A DNA stretch of 53,142 nt, taken from positions 1-53,142 of the forward strand of contig NZ_BCUU01000029.1 in NCBI RefSeq assembly GCF_001591385.1. Direction: 5' to 3'. The notes beneath the pieces are model-generated. The model had not been told where the DNA came from, ran no database searches, and worked only from the letters and a program-made list of their open reading frames with translations. Below are positions 7,856 to 16,325 of this stretch, piece after piece. The stretch is from Variovorax soli NBRC 106424 (GTDB lineage Bacteria > Pseudomonadota > Gammaproteobacteria > Burkholderiales > Burkholderiaceae_C). The stretch's first letter is position 1, and the number at the start of each line of letters is the position of its first letter. Position numbers and translations under genes: made by a program.

Positions 7856-8327
7856 CCACCGAACTCGACAGCAACGGAGGCTGGTTTGAAAGCCTGATGA
7901 GGTTGGCAACCCGGCGTCTCGAGACGCCGAGAACCCGGGACCCAGCTGGCGCTTCCCCCGCGGCCTGAATCCAGCTTGAGACCGCTTGCCTCGGATCCGT
8001 CGACGCTTGCCGACCAAAGCGGCACAAGAGGTGTGAAGTGGCCCATGCGCAGCGTTTGCGGTCCTTTAGCTCTAAGAACTTCGAAGGCGGCAGACCGGCG
8101 CCAAAGGGACATTCATGCTCCTCCTTTGCAACGACATCAGATCCTGTCGGGGGCAAGCGTCGCGACCATGGCGTCATTGATCCATGCCTGTGCAGTTCTT
8201 CTTCCACGAACCCACTCGCCGTTCTCGCGGCCGATGGCGCGCCAGGCAGTTTCGGGTAAACCCCCGCCGCCTTTGCCGCCGAACGCCGGTACCTTTTGCA
8301 TACATCAGCAAGAACGCGGAGGGACAC
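7856..8327. other. gene-poor gap of 472 bases
   Basis: Several frames stay open here, but none has a ribosome site or a protein I recognise. The main structure is the 18-base palindrome at 7912-7929, with a smaller GGTT-N3-AACC dyad just before it. Confidence 0.4.
7912..7929. repeat. perfect 18-bp palindrome
   Basis: CGGCGTCTCGAGACGCCG is self-complementary over all 18 bases. It lies 57 bases after the SDR stop. No T-run follows, so it may be a dimeric-protein site or a cruciform rather than a classical terminator. Confidence 0.6.
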
Positions 8328-8717
8328 ATGCACCCAGCAACGCGCAGCATCCGCTACTTCGGCATCTACGTGGTCCTCACTGGGATCGCGCTTGCCATTG
8401 CTCCGGGCCTAACGCTCGCGCCACTAGGGCTACCGGCGCCAAACGAGGTTTGGATCCGAGTCGTGGGGGTGCTAGCAGTCGTCGTCGGGTACTATTACTG
8501 GGCCTGTGGCACCGCCGGCGCGGTCGACTTTTTTCGCGCTTCCGTTCGCGGCCGTATTCTGTTCGCCGGCTTGTGCCTGATGCTCGTCCTGGCGTTCTCT
8601 GCGCCCGCGCAACTATTGCTGTTCGGCGTCATCGATTTACTTGGCGCAGCCTGGACCGCTCACGGACTCCGAATCCAGGCGACTACGGTTACCCCGGGGA
8701 TCCACGACAGGACCTAG
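8328..8717 (+). CDS. small integral membrane protein, 129 aa
   Basis: I do not recognise a named family. The ATG at 8328 follows a good GCGGAGGGA ribosome site; the longer open frame to 8184 has none. About four hydrophobic segments are visible: YFGIYVVLTGIALAIAPGL, VWIRVVGVLAVVVGYYYWA, ILFAGLCLMLVLAFSAPAQL and LLLFGVIDLLGAAW. The short soluble tail ends ATTVTPGIHDRT. Inner-membrane location is likely. It stands alone between gene-poor gaps, and nothing nearby suggests a job. Confidence 0.75.
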   Translation: MHPATRSIRYFGIYVVLTGIALAIAPGLTLAPLGLPAPNEVWIRVVGVLAVVVGYYYWACGTAGAVDFFRASVRGRILFAGLCLMLVLAFSAPAQLLLFGVIDLLGAAWTAHGLRIQATTVTPGIHDRT

Positions 8718-9025
8718 TGGGTCGTTCAAGGGGAATTGCCGAGGCAGGTTGCGCTGGCTTAAGGCCCAATCTACTTTGAGCCAGTTCGCAGCGCAAGCCG
8801 CCATTTCAGTTTGCGACGCGAGCGTCCGCAATCCGGCGCTTTTCTGTCAATTCCCCGCCGCCTCGCCTCTCTTGGAGAGGAGCCCAAGGGAATCTTGCAG
8901 GCGCGCCTCGGCAACATTCACGACTTTTCACACCCGCCATCGCCCGGGGGCGTTCATGATGACGGCGTGAGTCGAGCCCACTAGACTTCCCGTCGGACTT
9001 CCGCTCCGGCGCCCCATCCGCAAGA
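8718..9025. other. gene-poor gap of 308 bases
   Basis: No convincing gene. It presumably carries the promoter of the STAND regulator; I see no consensus sigma-70 pair. Confidence 0.35.
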
Positions 9026-11854
9026 ATGCTACCCATGAGCGACGGTTCTCCGGTGCCCAGCGCCACCGTGTCGGCAGAATTCGACTTTGCTTTCGGTCCT
9101 TACAGACTGCTGAAAGACCGGCGTTGCGTGGTCCTTGGGGACGCGGTGATACGGCTGGGCGGACGTGCCTTCGATCTGCTGGTTGCGCTGCTCGATCGCG
9201 CCGGCGAGGTGGTCAGCCGGCGTGAACTAGAGCAACAGGTCTGGCCCCGGTCCGTCGTCGAGGAAACCAGCCTGCGCGTCCACATCTCGTCGTTGCGCCG
9301 AGCCTTTGGCGATGGTCAGCATGGCATGCGCTTCATCGAGAATGTGCCCGGCCGTGGCTACTGCTTTGTCGCGCCAGTGGTTCGCGGCAACGCCTCCGCA
9401 TCCCAGGCCTCGGCCTCGCAGCGCCACGGAGGACCTCCTCCCCCGGCTCATCCTCAAATCATCGGCAGGACTGAAACCCTCGCCAGGCTCAAGGAGAACC
9501 TCCAGGTCCATCGGCTGGTCACGATTGCGGGGCCGGGCGGAATCGGCAAGACCACGCTTGCTCGTGCACTCGCGCAGGATTGCAGCGCGGACTACCCACA
9601 AGGCGCCGCCTTCGTCGACCTGGCGCCCATCCGCGACGGCGCGCTGGTCGCGTCGACCATTGCGGGCGCCCTGGATCTTGTCATCTCGGCCCAAGACGCC
9701 GTCCCATCACTGGCCATGGCACTGCGCGACACGAGCGTTCTTGTCGTGCTGGACAACTGCGAGCACGTCATCGATGCGGTGGCCTGTGTGGTCGAGCAAC
9801 TGCTCGAGCAGACGCCGGTGCGCATTCTCGCGACCAGCCGTGAGCCCATCAACGTGAACGGCGAGTGCACCCACCTGCTCGTTCCGCTAGCTTTGCCTCG
9901 GCCGGAACAGGCGGTCACCGCCCGCCAGGCCTTGCAGTACTCGGCGATCGAGTTGTTCGTCACCCGGGCGGCAGCGGCGAGCGAGCAAGGGTTCAACCTT
10001 GACGAGCACAACGTCGAGGACGTCATTGCCCTCGCCCGCCAGCTCGATGGTCTTCCCCTGGCCCTCGAACTCGTCGCTGCGCGCGTGCCGAGTCTGGGCG
10101 TGCGCGAACTCAGCTCGCGCATCGGCAGCCACCTGGCGCTGGTCTCTCGCGGGCGCCGGACCGCGCCAGCCCGGCACCAGACCCTGTCGGCCATGCTGGC
10201 CTGGAGCTACCAGTTGCTGTCCACCCCGCAGCAGATCGTGCTGAGGCGCTTGTCGATCTTTTGTGGCAGCTTCAGCCTGGAGGCGGCTTTGGCTGTCGCA
10301 AGCGACGAGCAGCTGGGGCACCCGGACGTTCTGGAGGCCGTCCTTGCACTGGCCACCAAATCGCTAATCTCGGTGGACGCCTCTCGAGTTCCGGCGGCCT
10401 ACCGTCTGCTGGATACGACCCGCACCTTCGCAGCGCAAAAGCTCGCCGAAGCCGAGGCTCACGGACCCGTGGCCCGGCGGCACGCGCTGGAAATGCAGAA
10501 GGAGCTCGTCGTCGCGGACGCCGACTACGACGCCATGTCCCGCATGCCCTGGATGGCCGCCCATGCCAGCCAAGTGGCAGACATCCGGGCAGCGCTCGAC
10601 TGGTGCTTCTCTGAAGGGGGTGACCTGCAGATCGGTATCCAGGTCATGGTCAACGCCTTGCCGCTGCACGAGCTGGGTCTCCTGGCGGAACAAACCGTCC
10701 GGATCGAGCGCGCCCTGGCCTTTATTCGCCAGCTGAAACCGCCCCGCCCTGACCTGGAACTGCGCCTGAACCTCAAGCTGACCTGGCCGAGCCTGGAGCC
10801 CGATTGGAGCGGTAGGCCGACGCTAGCCATCCTGTCGCGCGCGACAGAACTGGCCGAACGCCTTGCGGACCCAACCTCGCGGATCGGCGCGCGGTACTGC
10901 ACCTGGCTCAGTGCCTTCGTCAACGGCGACTACGCGTCTGCCATGCGCACGGCGCAGGATGCGCTGAGCATTGCGCAAGAGTCGCAGGACGCGGGTGGCG
11001 TCGTCCTGGCCGAGCGACTGCTCGCCCAATGCCACCACTTCATGGGCGACCACCGCAAGGCGCGGCTGCTTGCCGAACGCACGCTGTCACGCGAGACTTT
11101 CCGTCTGCCACCCGAATACGCGAGCGCGGTGCCACGCGGCGTGTCGATGCGTATCGTGCTGGCTCGCATTCTCTGGCTGGAGGGATTTCCGGATCGCGCA
11201 GCGCGCATGGCCGACGAGTGCCTTGCATTGGCGGAAAAGGCGCACTGCCACGCGCAACTGCAGACCCTCGGCTTCGCGGCCATCCCCATCTCCCTGTGGC
11301 GCGGCGACACGGCGTTGGCCGACGACATGGTTCACCAGATGACGGTCGTCGCACGCAAGGGGCACTCCCCGTACTGGGGGTCGTGGGCACGGTCCTTCTC
11401 GGCGGTGGTCGAGGCGTTCCGCGAGGAGCCGCAAGCGAGTCACGCGGCCCCGCGCATGCCTGTCATCCAGACCATCAACGCGAAGGAGCTCGACTGCATG
11501 GCCAGCGTGGCCCCGTTCTGGCATCACGCGGTCACGCAGAACCGCCTGCACTCGGGCGCGTGCGAGTGGTCTAGCGCGGAGATCCTGAGAAAGCAAGGGG
11601 AATACCTCATGCGACAGCGCGATCCAGAGCCTGGCATGGCGGCAGAAGACGCATTCCGGCGCGCGATGGATCTCGCGCGCCGGCAAGGGGCACTGGCCTG
11701 GGAGCTGCGCGCCGCCCTCAGTCTGGCGCGCGCTTGGATCGGTCGCGGCCGATTCTCCGAAGCACGTGAGCTGGTGGCGCCGATCCATGCGCGCTTCACC
11801 GAAGGCTTCGAAACGGCGGACCTGCGGCTGGCTCGAACGGTCGTGTCCAGTTGA
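9026..11854 (+). CDS. winged-helix / STAND ATPase / TPR transcriptional regulator
   Basis: This 942-aa protein has three parts. Residues 20-118 form an OmpR/PhoB-type winged helix (FGPYRLLKDRRCV, then RELEQQVWPRSVVEETSLRV, then VPGRGYCFVAP). Residues 145 to about 450 form a STAND/NB-ARC-like ATPase with Walker A GPGGIGKTT (169-177), Walker B VLVVLDNCEH, sensor ILATSREP and the GLPLALEL motif. The C-terminal 450 residues are alpha-helical TPR-like repeats. Such proteins act as ligand-gated transcription factors in which the repeats sense a signal and the ATPase switches oligomeric state. A second possible start (ATG) lies at 9035; neither has a strong ribosome site. The gene is convergent with an exported hydrolase, and its targets are unknown. 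Confidence 0.9.
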   Translation: MLPMSDGSPVPSATVSAEFDFAFGPYRLLKDRRCVVLGDAVIRLGGRAFDLLVALLDRAGEVVSRRELEQQVWPRSVVEETSLRVHISSLRRAFGDGQHGMRFIENVPGRGYCFVAPVVRGNASASQASASQRHGGPPPPAHPQIIGRTETLARLKENLQVHRLVTIAGPGGIGKTTLARALAQDCSADYPQGAAFVDLAPIRDGALVASTIAGALDLVISAQDAVPSLAMALRDTSVLVVLDNCEHVIDAVACVVEQLLEQTPVRILATSREPINVNGECTHLLVPLALPRPEQAVTARQALQYSAIELFVTRAAAASEQGFNLDEHNVEDVIALARQLDGLPLALELVAARVPSLGVRELSSRIGSHLALVSRGRRTAPARHQTLSAMLAWSYQLLSTPQQIVLRRLSIFCGSFSLEAALAVASDEQLGHPDVLEAVLALATKSLISVDASRVPAAYRLLDTTRTFAAQKLAEAEAHGPVARRHALEMQKELVVADADYDAMSRMPWMAAHASQVADIRAALDWCFSEGGDLQIGIQVMVNALPLHELGLLAEQTVRIERALAFIRQLKPPRPDLELRLNLKLTWPSLEPDWSGRPTLAILSRATELAERLADPTSRIGARYCTWLSAFVNGDYASAMRTAQDALSIAQESQDAGGVVLAERLLAQCHHFMGDHRKARLLAERTLSRETFRLPPEYASAVPRGVSMRIVLARILWLEGFPDRAARMADECLALAEKAHCHAQLQTLGFAAIPISLWRGDTALADDMVHQMTVVARKGHSPYWGSWARSFSAVVEAFREEPQASHAAPRMPVIQTINAKELDCMASVAPFWHHAVTQNRLHSGACEWSSAEILRKQGEYLMRQRDPEPGMAAEDAFRRAMDLARRQGALAWELRAALSLARAWIGRGRFSEARELVAPIHARFTEGFETADLRLARTVVSS

Positions 11855-11857
11855 ACC

Positions 11858-11885
11858 TGCGCCGCCTGGGCACTCCTGCGGCGCA
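11858..11885. terminator. hairpin between convergent genes
   Basis: A perfect TGCGCCGC/GCGGCGCA stem with a 12-base loop occupies the 40-base gap between two convergent genes. A short TCTT follows on the plus strand. Likely a bidirectional terminator. Confidence 0.6.
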
Positions 11886-11894
11886 TCTTCGCCC

Positions 11895-12836
11895 TCAATT
11901 GCTGCTGGACGACAGGAAGGCCTTGACGGCCGAGACGGTCGCCGCGGGTTCCTCTTCCATCAGCCAGTGGCCGGAGCGAGGGATGACCACCTCCGTCACG
12001 TTCGTCGCGGCATTTCTCATCGCAACGGCTTCGAGACTGCCAAAGGACTTCTCGCCACCGATCGCCAGTACCGGCATGGTGAGCTTGGTTTTCATCAGCT
12101 CCTGGTTGTCCTTTGCATCCGCGCGGAAGGCGTGGAACTGCGACAGCGCCCCTTTCATGGCACCGGGGCGTGCATACAGCCGCGCGTAGTGATTGCGGGT
12201 GCCCTCGTCGATCTTTGACGGGTCGCCGCCGAAGTCGTTGTAGAACCGATCCAGGAAGATGCGCTCGCGCCCCTTCACCAGGCGCAACACATCGTCGCCG
12301 TAGAAGTCGAAGTGCCACAGCTTGGGGTTGCGGACGACGTCCTCCCAAGGTGGAATGCCGGGAGGCGGCGCGTCCATCACCACGAGCTTCGTCGTCTTGG
12401 TTGGATAGGTCGCCGCATAGGCATAGGAAACCATCACGCCGATGTCATGCCCGACGATGTCGGCTTGATCAATGCCAAGGACGTCGAGCACGCCGCGAAT
12501 GTCCCGGGCCTGGTTCTTCTTCTCGTAGCCGCCCTCCGGCTTGGCGGACAGTCCCATGCCACGCAAATCCGGAATGACGACGCGATGGTCCTTCACCAGT
12601 TCGGCTGCCATCGGTCCCCACATGTCGCCGGTGTCCCCGAAACCGTGGAGGAGAACGACGGCAGGGCCCGAGCCGCCGACACGAACGTGAAGGGTCGTCC
12701 CGTTGGTTTTGATCTCCTGCGTCTTGAAGGCAGCGGGAAGTGCCTTTGGCTGCGCCAGCGCCAACGGTGTTGCGGCCATCCACGCTGCCACAGCGAGCAC
12801 AGCCGCGCCCACGAAGTTCTTCATTGATCTCGACAT
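11895..12836 (-). CDS. exported alpha/beta hydrolase, epoxide-hydrolase-like
   Basis: This 313-aa protein begins with a Sec signal peptide (KNFVGAAVLAVAAWMAATPL, then ALAQP). The alpha/beta hydrolase fold follows: HGFGDTGDMWGP oxyanion loop, then VVIPDLRGMGLSAKP, then the nucleophile elbow VGHDIGVMV with Asp instead of Ser, which points to epoxide hydrolase or haloalkane dehalogenase chemistry. The catalytic His is in RSGHWLMEEEP. Related exported proteins are often annotated epoxide hydrolase or fluoroacetate dehalogenase-like. The ATG at 12836 has a strong AAGGAG site; a second ATG four codons later is possible. It stands alone, and the substrate is unknown. Confidence 0.9.
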   Translation of the reverse strand: MSRSMKNFVGAAVLAVAAWMAATPLALAQPKALPAAFKTQEIKTNGTTLHVRVGGSGPAVVLLHGFGDTGDMWGPMAAELVKDHRVVIPDLRGMGLSAKPEGGYEKKNQARDIRGVLDVLGIDQADIVGHDIGVMVSYAYAATYPTKTTKLVVMDAPPPGIPPWEDVVRNPKLWHFDFYGDDVLRLVKGRERIFLDRFYNDFGGDPSKIDEGTRNHYARLYARPGAMKGALSQFHAFRADAKDNQELMKTKLTMPVLAIGGEKSFGSLEAVAMRNAATNVTEVVIPRSGHWLMEEEPAATVSAVKAFLSSSSN

Positions 12837-13106
12837 AGTTGACTCCTTGGCTCCGCCAGGTTGCGAAGTGCACGGCGGTGCAGTCTTTGAGCTCGCATGC
12901 CCGCCCGGACATCGGGAAAGCAGCGAGTGCCTCCAGCTTCAGCTGCGAAGGCCGGACAGGCGAGTGAGTTTGCGTGAATCAGCGTCAACGCCAACTCGCC
13001 AACAACTCCATGGCCCTACAACGATTCACGTCGGTTCACTGGTGAGGCGCACACGGCGCTGTCACGATCGCAGGTCAGGGGCCTTCGGCTCCGTGGAGAC
13101 CACCTC

Positions 13107-13610
13107 ATGCCGGACAGGCCGCGCCCACGCACCGAAGCCACCCAGGCACGCATCCTCATGCACCGCGACCAGCATCCGGCGGACCCGCTGGTCGCAGCCG
13201 CCGACAGCAATCCGCGCAAGCTTCAATATGAAAGCCTGATCGCCGGGTTCGACCGCAGTGGTGGCGTCGTAACCGGCGACGAACTAGCTGCGCTGCTTCA
13301 ACGTCACTCGCGGCAGGCCGTCTCGACAGTGGCGCGCTGGATCGTCACTCGGACCGCGCTCAGCTTTACCTGGGAGGCAAAGACGCTCGTGCCCTTGTTC
13401 CAGTTCGAACTCTCGACCATGCAACTGCGAGAGGGCATGGCGCACGTCCTGACCGAGCTGCTGGACATTCTTGACGACTGGGAGCTTGCCCGATGGTTCG
13501 CGAACCCCAACCCCTGGCTGGGCGAGGTCGCGCCCGCAGACTTGTTGGCGACGCGGCCGGACCTGGTGCGCGATGCGGCCCGGGTTGATCGCTCAGTTGC
13601 TCACCCCTGA
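13107..13610 (+). CDS. MbcA/ParS/Xre-type antitoxin-like protein without a toxin partner
   Basis: This is a 167-aa soluble protein. Its last 60 residues (TELLDILDDWELARWFANPN, then PWLGEVAPADLLATRPDLV) match the toxin-binding domain once called DUF2384, in which an N-P-x-L-G-x-x-P-x-D-L-L core is typical. The middle (GDELAALLQRHSRQAVSTVA) could be a degenerate helix-turn-helix. No RES-domain toxin or other partner is adjacent, so it may be an orphan regulator. The start at 13107 has GGAGACC upstream; an internal ATG at codon 18 is an alternative. It borders the low-GC segment that follows. Confidence 0.75.
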   Translation: MPDRPRPRTEATQARILMHRDQHPADPLVAAADSNPRKLQYESLIAGFDRSGGVVTGDELAALLQRHSRQAVSTVARWIVTRTALSFTWEAKTLVPLFQFELSTMQLREGMAHVLTELLDILDDWELARWFANPNPWLGEVAPADLLATRPDLVRDAARVDRSVAHP

Positions 13611-13868
13611 GGCTCCTCCGAGCGACCAGTGCTAGAAGGTGCGATGGGGCACCGAGCGGCCTACATATTTCGTGCTCGGGGCGCCTGGAGCGGCATGGCA
13701 GCGTTAGCCGACGTCCAGGGCGGTAAACACGCAAGACCGCAAACTAGCTCGCATAAGACATTCACAGCGCCCTACTCTCTTGCCAGCGCCAAACGCGTTC
13801 GGGTTCTAATGCAAGCCATGAATATGACGCTTCTGGCGTATTCGAGGTCTGACATCAGGTTGCCCGCA

Positions 13869-14366
13869 TCACTTATCTGATGGCGGCAGAACAACTTCTC
13901 TTGCGGCCTTGATGCCTTCGGGAGTGAGTTCCCATGTACCCCTTGGGGACTGGTGGCTGAGCAAACCTCGGTCCTTAAGGGCGTTCCTCGCCCACGCTAC
14001 GGTGTTTTCTGCCCTGGTCTCACCGGTTGAGACCATCTCGTGAGCAGCGGCTTCAAGCAGTCCCCGAGCTTCCATCATTTCGATCACTGCTGTGGATGCC
14101 TCATCCTTGTTCGCTCGCCCTTTGAACTTGGTCCCCAGCACATGCAGGAGAAACGTCTCGTATGTAGCCTGGGGCGTCCGAGAGCCACGCTTCGCTTTGG
14201 TCTTCGGAGCGACAGGTCGAGCTTCCACGGCTACCTGCTTTGATTGCGCGCCACCTTGACCTTCGAGCAGCCGCCTGATAACCGTGTTTGGGGTGTCGAC
14301 GAATGGCTCTGCAAGCTGCTTCAGCATCTCAAAAACCTCATCGTCGATACGGATGGTCGCCATCAT
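13869..14366 (-). CDS. ribbon-helix-helix regulator fused to an Mrr-N-like winged helix
   Basis: This 165-aa protein has two domains. Residues 1-37 (MATIRIDDEVFEMLKQLAEP, then FVDTPNTVIRRLLEG) look like a SeqA-N/ribbon-helix-helix DNA-binding and dimerisation unit. After a basic Lys/Arg linker, residues 80-160 (AENTVAWARNALKDRGLL, then SPRGTWELTPEGIKAAREV) resemble the N-terminal winged helix of Mrr-type restriction enzymes. No nuclease domain is present. It is divergent from the DUF4365-like operon and has a strong promoter overlapping an inverted repeat, as expected for an autoregulated controller. Two adjacent ATGs (14366, 14363) are possible starts. Codon use is less GC-biased than the flanks, suggesting acquisition. 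Confidence 0.75.
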   Translation of the reverse strand: MMATIRIDDEVFEMLKQLAEPFVDTPNTVIRRLLEGQGGAQSKQVAVEARPVAPKTKAKRGSRTPQATYETFLLHVLGTKFKGRANKDEASTAVIEMMEARGLLEAAAHEMVSTGETRAENTVAWARNALKDRGLLSHQSPRGTWELTPEGIKAAREVVLPPSDK

Positions 14367-14395
14367 GATTGCCTCAGAGAGTAAGTGATAAGCGA

Positions 14396-14424
14396 ATCAT
14401 AGTTTCCTTGTGATATTGTGACAA
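14396..14424 (-). promoter_or_regulatory. sigma-70 promoter of the RHH/Mrr-N regulator
   Basis: Read on the minus strand, TTGTCA (14419-14424) and TATGAT (14396-14401) are spaced by exactly 17 bases, a near-consensus promoter 30 bases upstream of the start codon. Confidence 0.75.
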
Positions 14425-14425
14425 G
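14407..14425. promoter_or_regulatory. candidate autoregulatory operator
   Basis: CTTGT-N9-ACAAG, with an internal direct repeat TTGTGA-TA-TTGTGA, overlaps the -35 and spacer of the regulator promoter. It is a plausible site for the ribbon-helix-helix protein. Confidence 0.45.
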
Positions 14426-14676
14426 TTACTTTTTTTGCGACTCTTCGAAGGGTATCTGACTAGCCCAAAGCTCCGAAATCCCCCCATGGCCCCTCGCGTT
14501 CCTGGTGTAGGAGCCTACCGGGCACGCAGCAAGCCTCGAAGTCCTCCGCCTAGCCGGACCAGCAACGAAATGGAGCAGCTAACCGTGCGATTCCGCACCT
14601 TGCGCTCGATTACAGTTCGTCAAGAACCCGCGCACGATGTTAGGGTCGAAGGCTCCGAACAAAAAGGCAGCGGCGA
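14426..14676. other. leader region of the DUF4365-like operon
   Basis: An AT-rich stretch with a T-run at 14429-14436 gives way to more GC-rich sequence. A 95-codon frame crosses it but has no start signal and low-complexity content. No clear plus-strand promoter is seen. Confidence 0.35.
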
Positions 14677-15174
14677 ATGGACATCGGCAAGCGTATGGAG
14701 CAGTTCAACATCGCCTACCTGAGCGCAATGGCCGCTCAGGCCGGACTGAATTCAAGCCGACCAGACGTCGATGACGACAGCGTTGACCTGCAACTGGCCG
14801 CGAAGGGCTGGCAAGGAGGGAAGCTACGCAACCCGACAATCCAGCTGCAACTCAAGTGCACAGCAGGCGCGAACGTCGCTGGGGAGGTCATCAAGTTTCC
14901 GCTCCCGAGGAAAAACTATGACGACCTGCGCGGCGATGACCTCATTTGCCCGCGCTATCTAGTGGTCATGCAAGTGCCTCCAATCGAAGGTTGGATTCAA
15001 CACCATCCAGATCACATGTCCTTGCACCACACGTGCTACTGGGTATCCATCAAGGACCACCCGGCGACCGATAACACGACAAGCGTCACCATCGACGTGC
15101 CTTTGTCGCAGCGACTGACGACAGAAACGTTGAAAGCCCTGCTGGACAAGGCAAGCAATGGGGAATGGGCATGA
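14677..15174 (+). CDS. DUF4365-like restriction-endonuclease-fold protein
   Basis: This 165-aa protein resembles DUF4365. The order is: helix (MEQFNIAYLSAMAAQAGL), RPDVDDDSVDLQL with candidate catalytic Asp37, then IQLQLKCTA with Gln58-x-Lys60, then PRYLVVMQVPP. An Asp followed by QxK fits the PD-(D/E)xK nuclease superfamily as used in Mrr-like enzymes. DUF4365 proteins often occur with defence genes; many are uncharacterised. The stop codon overlaps the next gene (ATGA), implying translational coupling. The ribosome site is weak, and an internal ATG at 14695 is possible. Base composition is lower in GC than surrounding core genes. Confidence 0.78.
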   Translation: MDIGKRMEQFNIAYLSAMAAQAGLNSSRPDVDDDSVDLQLAAKGWQGGKLRNPTIQLQLKCTAGANVAGEVIKFPLPRKNYDDLRGDDLICPRYLVVMQVPPIEGWIQHHPDHMSLHHTCYWVSIKDHPATDNTTSVTIDVPLSQRLTTETLKALLDKASNGEWA

Positions 15175-16325
15175 GTCGAGATGCGCGCATGAGGGAGCGC
15201 GACGTACTACTACGCCAGGTCGACGGGTTAGGCCCGATGCACCTTCGGCTGTACCTAGGGGCGAGCGGCTGGTTTGAAGATGGCGAACTCGGGAAGTTCG
15301 CAACGATCTGGCATCGGCCCGACAGCGAGGACGCCGAAGTAGTCCTGCCTGAGTCCACACGAGCAAAAGACTTCAGCGCCCGAATGCTTGACGCCGTCGG
15401 CGTCCTCGGAGCCTTTGAAGGTCGCAGCCCTCTCGAAATTGCGAACGCGATTGCTGGGACCGCGAACGATACCGTTCGGATTCGCGTGTTCCACAGCGAC
15501 GTTGATGGCGGCACGATCCCCTTGGAGGACGGTGTTTTGCTCAACCAGAAGGCACGGGACCTAATGGCCGCTGTCGCTCTATCCACGATTTCGAAACGCA
15601 AACACTTTGAAGGCCCGCGCCCGCCAGAAGCAGTTGAGTACCTCGCCTCCCTTCGACTTGGGCAGACCGAAGAAGGCAGCTACATCGTGAATGTCATCGC
15701 TCCGTCTGTTATTCCAGCCACGAACAACATGGAGACGATTCCGCTCGCATCGTTTTCCAGCGTGGTCAGCGACACGCTGACATCAAGCTTGGCCGCCTTG
15801 AGCACAGCAGTTGATTCGTTCGTGCACGAGGCCGATCTGACAGTTTTTGATGCCGCCGTTTCGAAGGGCGTCAGTGCGAACTTCTGCGACGCGCTTGTAG
15901 GCTTTAGTGGCAGCGAGAGGACACGAGGATTCGAGGTTTCTGTTGCTCACGCCAAGAGCGGCCAGCCCCACATTGAACCCATGACGTTCGTTTTTGATTC
16001 GATGGGAGTGTCGAGCATCGTCGCGGCTGCTGAGTACTATAGAGACAACTACGTAGTCGACGGGATTGTGGTCTCCGGCTTCATAAAGCGACTTGATAGG
16101 AAGCCTGGAGACGAGAGTGGCACGGTCACCATCGCCGCGACACTTCGGGGTGTGGACAAGAACGTTTCGGTCGAACTTGGGAAGACCGATTACCTCGAAG
16201 CCGTCACAGCGCATCGTGCCAACGAGATCGTCCGTGTCTCGGGGGACGTTCATGTGACCGCACGCACGGCGAAGGTCCTAAATCCGACAGACTTCCGCGT
16301 CATTCGCCCTGGCGATCTGTTCTAG
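15171..16325 (+). CDS. unknown 384-aa partner of the DUF4365-like gene
   Basis: I do not recognise a family. The protein is soluble, with no signal, membrane segment or obvious catalytic motif. The N-terminal 60 residues are helical then beta-rich (GLGPMHLRLYLGASGWFEDG). The middle has KARDLMAAVALSTISKRKHF. The second half is beta-rich (GFEVSVAHAKSGQP, GIVVSGFIKRLDRKPGDES, GTVTIAATLRGVDKNVSVEL), perhaps a beta-sandwich or sensor. I chose the ATG at 15171, which overlaps the upstream stop as ATGA; ATG 15165 would add two residues. It ends at a hairpin terminator. Coupling to the nuclease-fold gene suggests the two products work together, possibly as sensor and effector. Codon use is less GC-biased than the flanks. 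Confidence 0.7.
   Translation: MSRDARMRERDVLLRQVDGLGPMHLRLYLGASGWFEDGELGKFATIWHRPDSEDAEVVLPESTRAKDFSARMLDAVGVLGAFEGRSPLEIANAIAGTANDTVRIRVFHSDVDGGTIPLEDGVLLNQKARDLMAAVALSTISKRKHFEGPRPPEAVEYLASLRLGQTEEGSYIVNVIAPSVIPATNNMETIPLASFSSVVSDTLTSSLAALSTAVDSFVHEADLTVFDAAVSKGVSANFCDALVGFSGSERTRGFEVSVAHAKSGQPHIEPMTFVFDSMGVSSIVAAAEYYRDNYVVDGIVVSGFIKRLDRKPGDESGTVTIAATLRGVDKNVSVELGKTDYLEAVTAHRANEIVRVSGDVHVTARTAKVLNPTDFRVIRPGDLF

Noticed and set aside
8130..8270. Restriction-site-like words (for example GGATCC next to GTCGAC near 7988) suggesting cloned vector sequence
   Set aside because: The words are short, isolated and surrounded by ordinary genomic composition; chance is sufficient.
7976..8779. Open frames in the gap after the SDR, including one of 267 codons
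   Set aside because: They lack start signals and overlap the better-supported membrane protein in another frame.
9026..11854. Possible SARP-type antibiotic pathway regulator
   Set aside because: The C-terminal part lacks a bacterial transcriptional activation domain, and no biosynthetic cluster is present, so the general STAND description is safer.
14435..14722. A 95-codon frame upstream of the DUF4365-like gene
   Set aside because: No ribosome site, Arg/Ser/Pro-rich composition and overlap with the real start.
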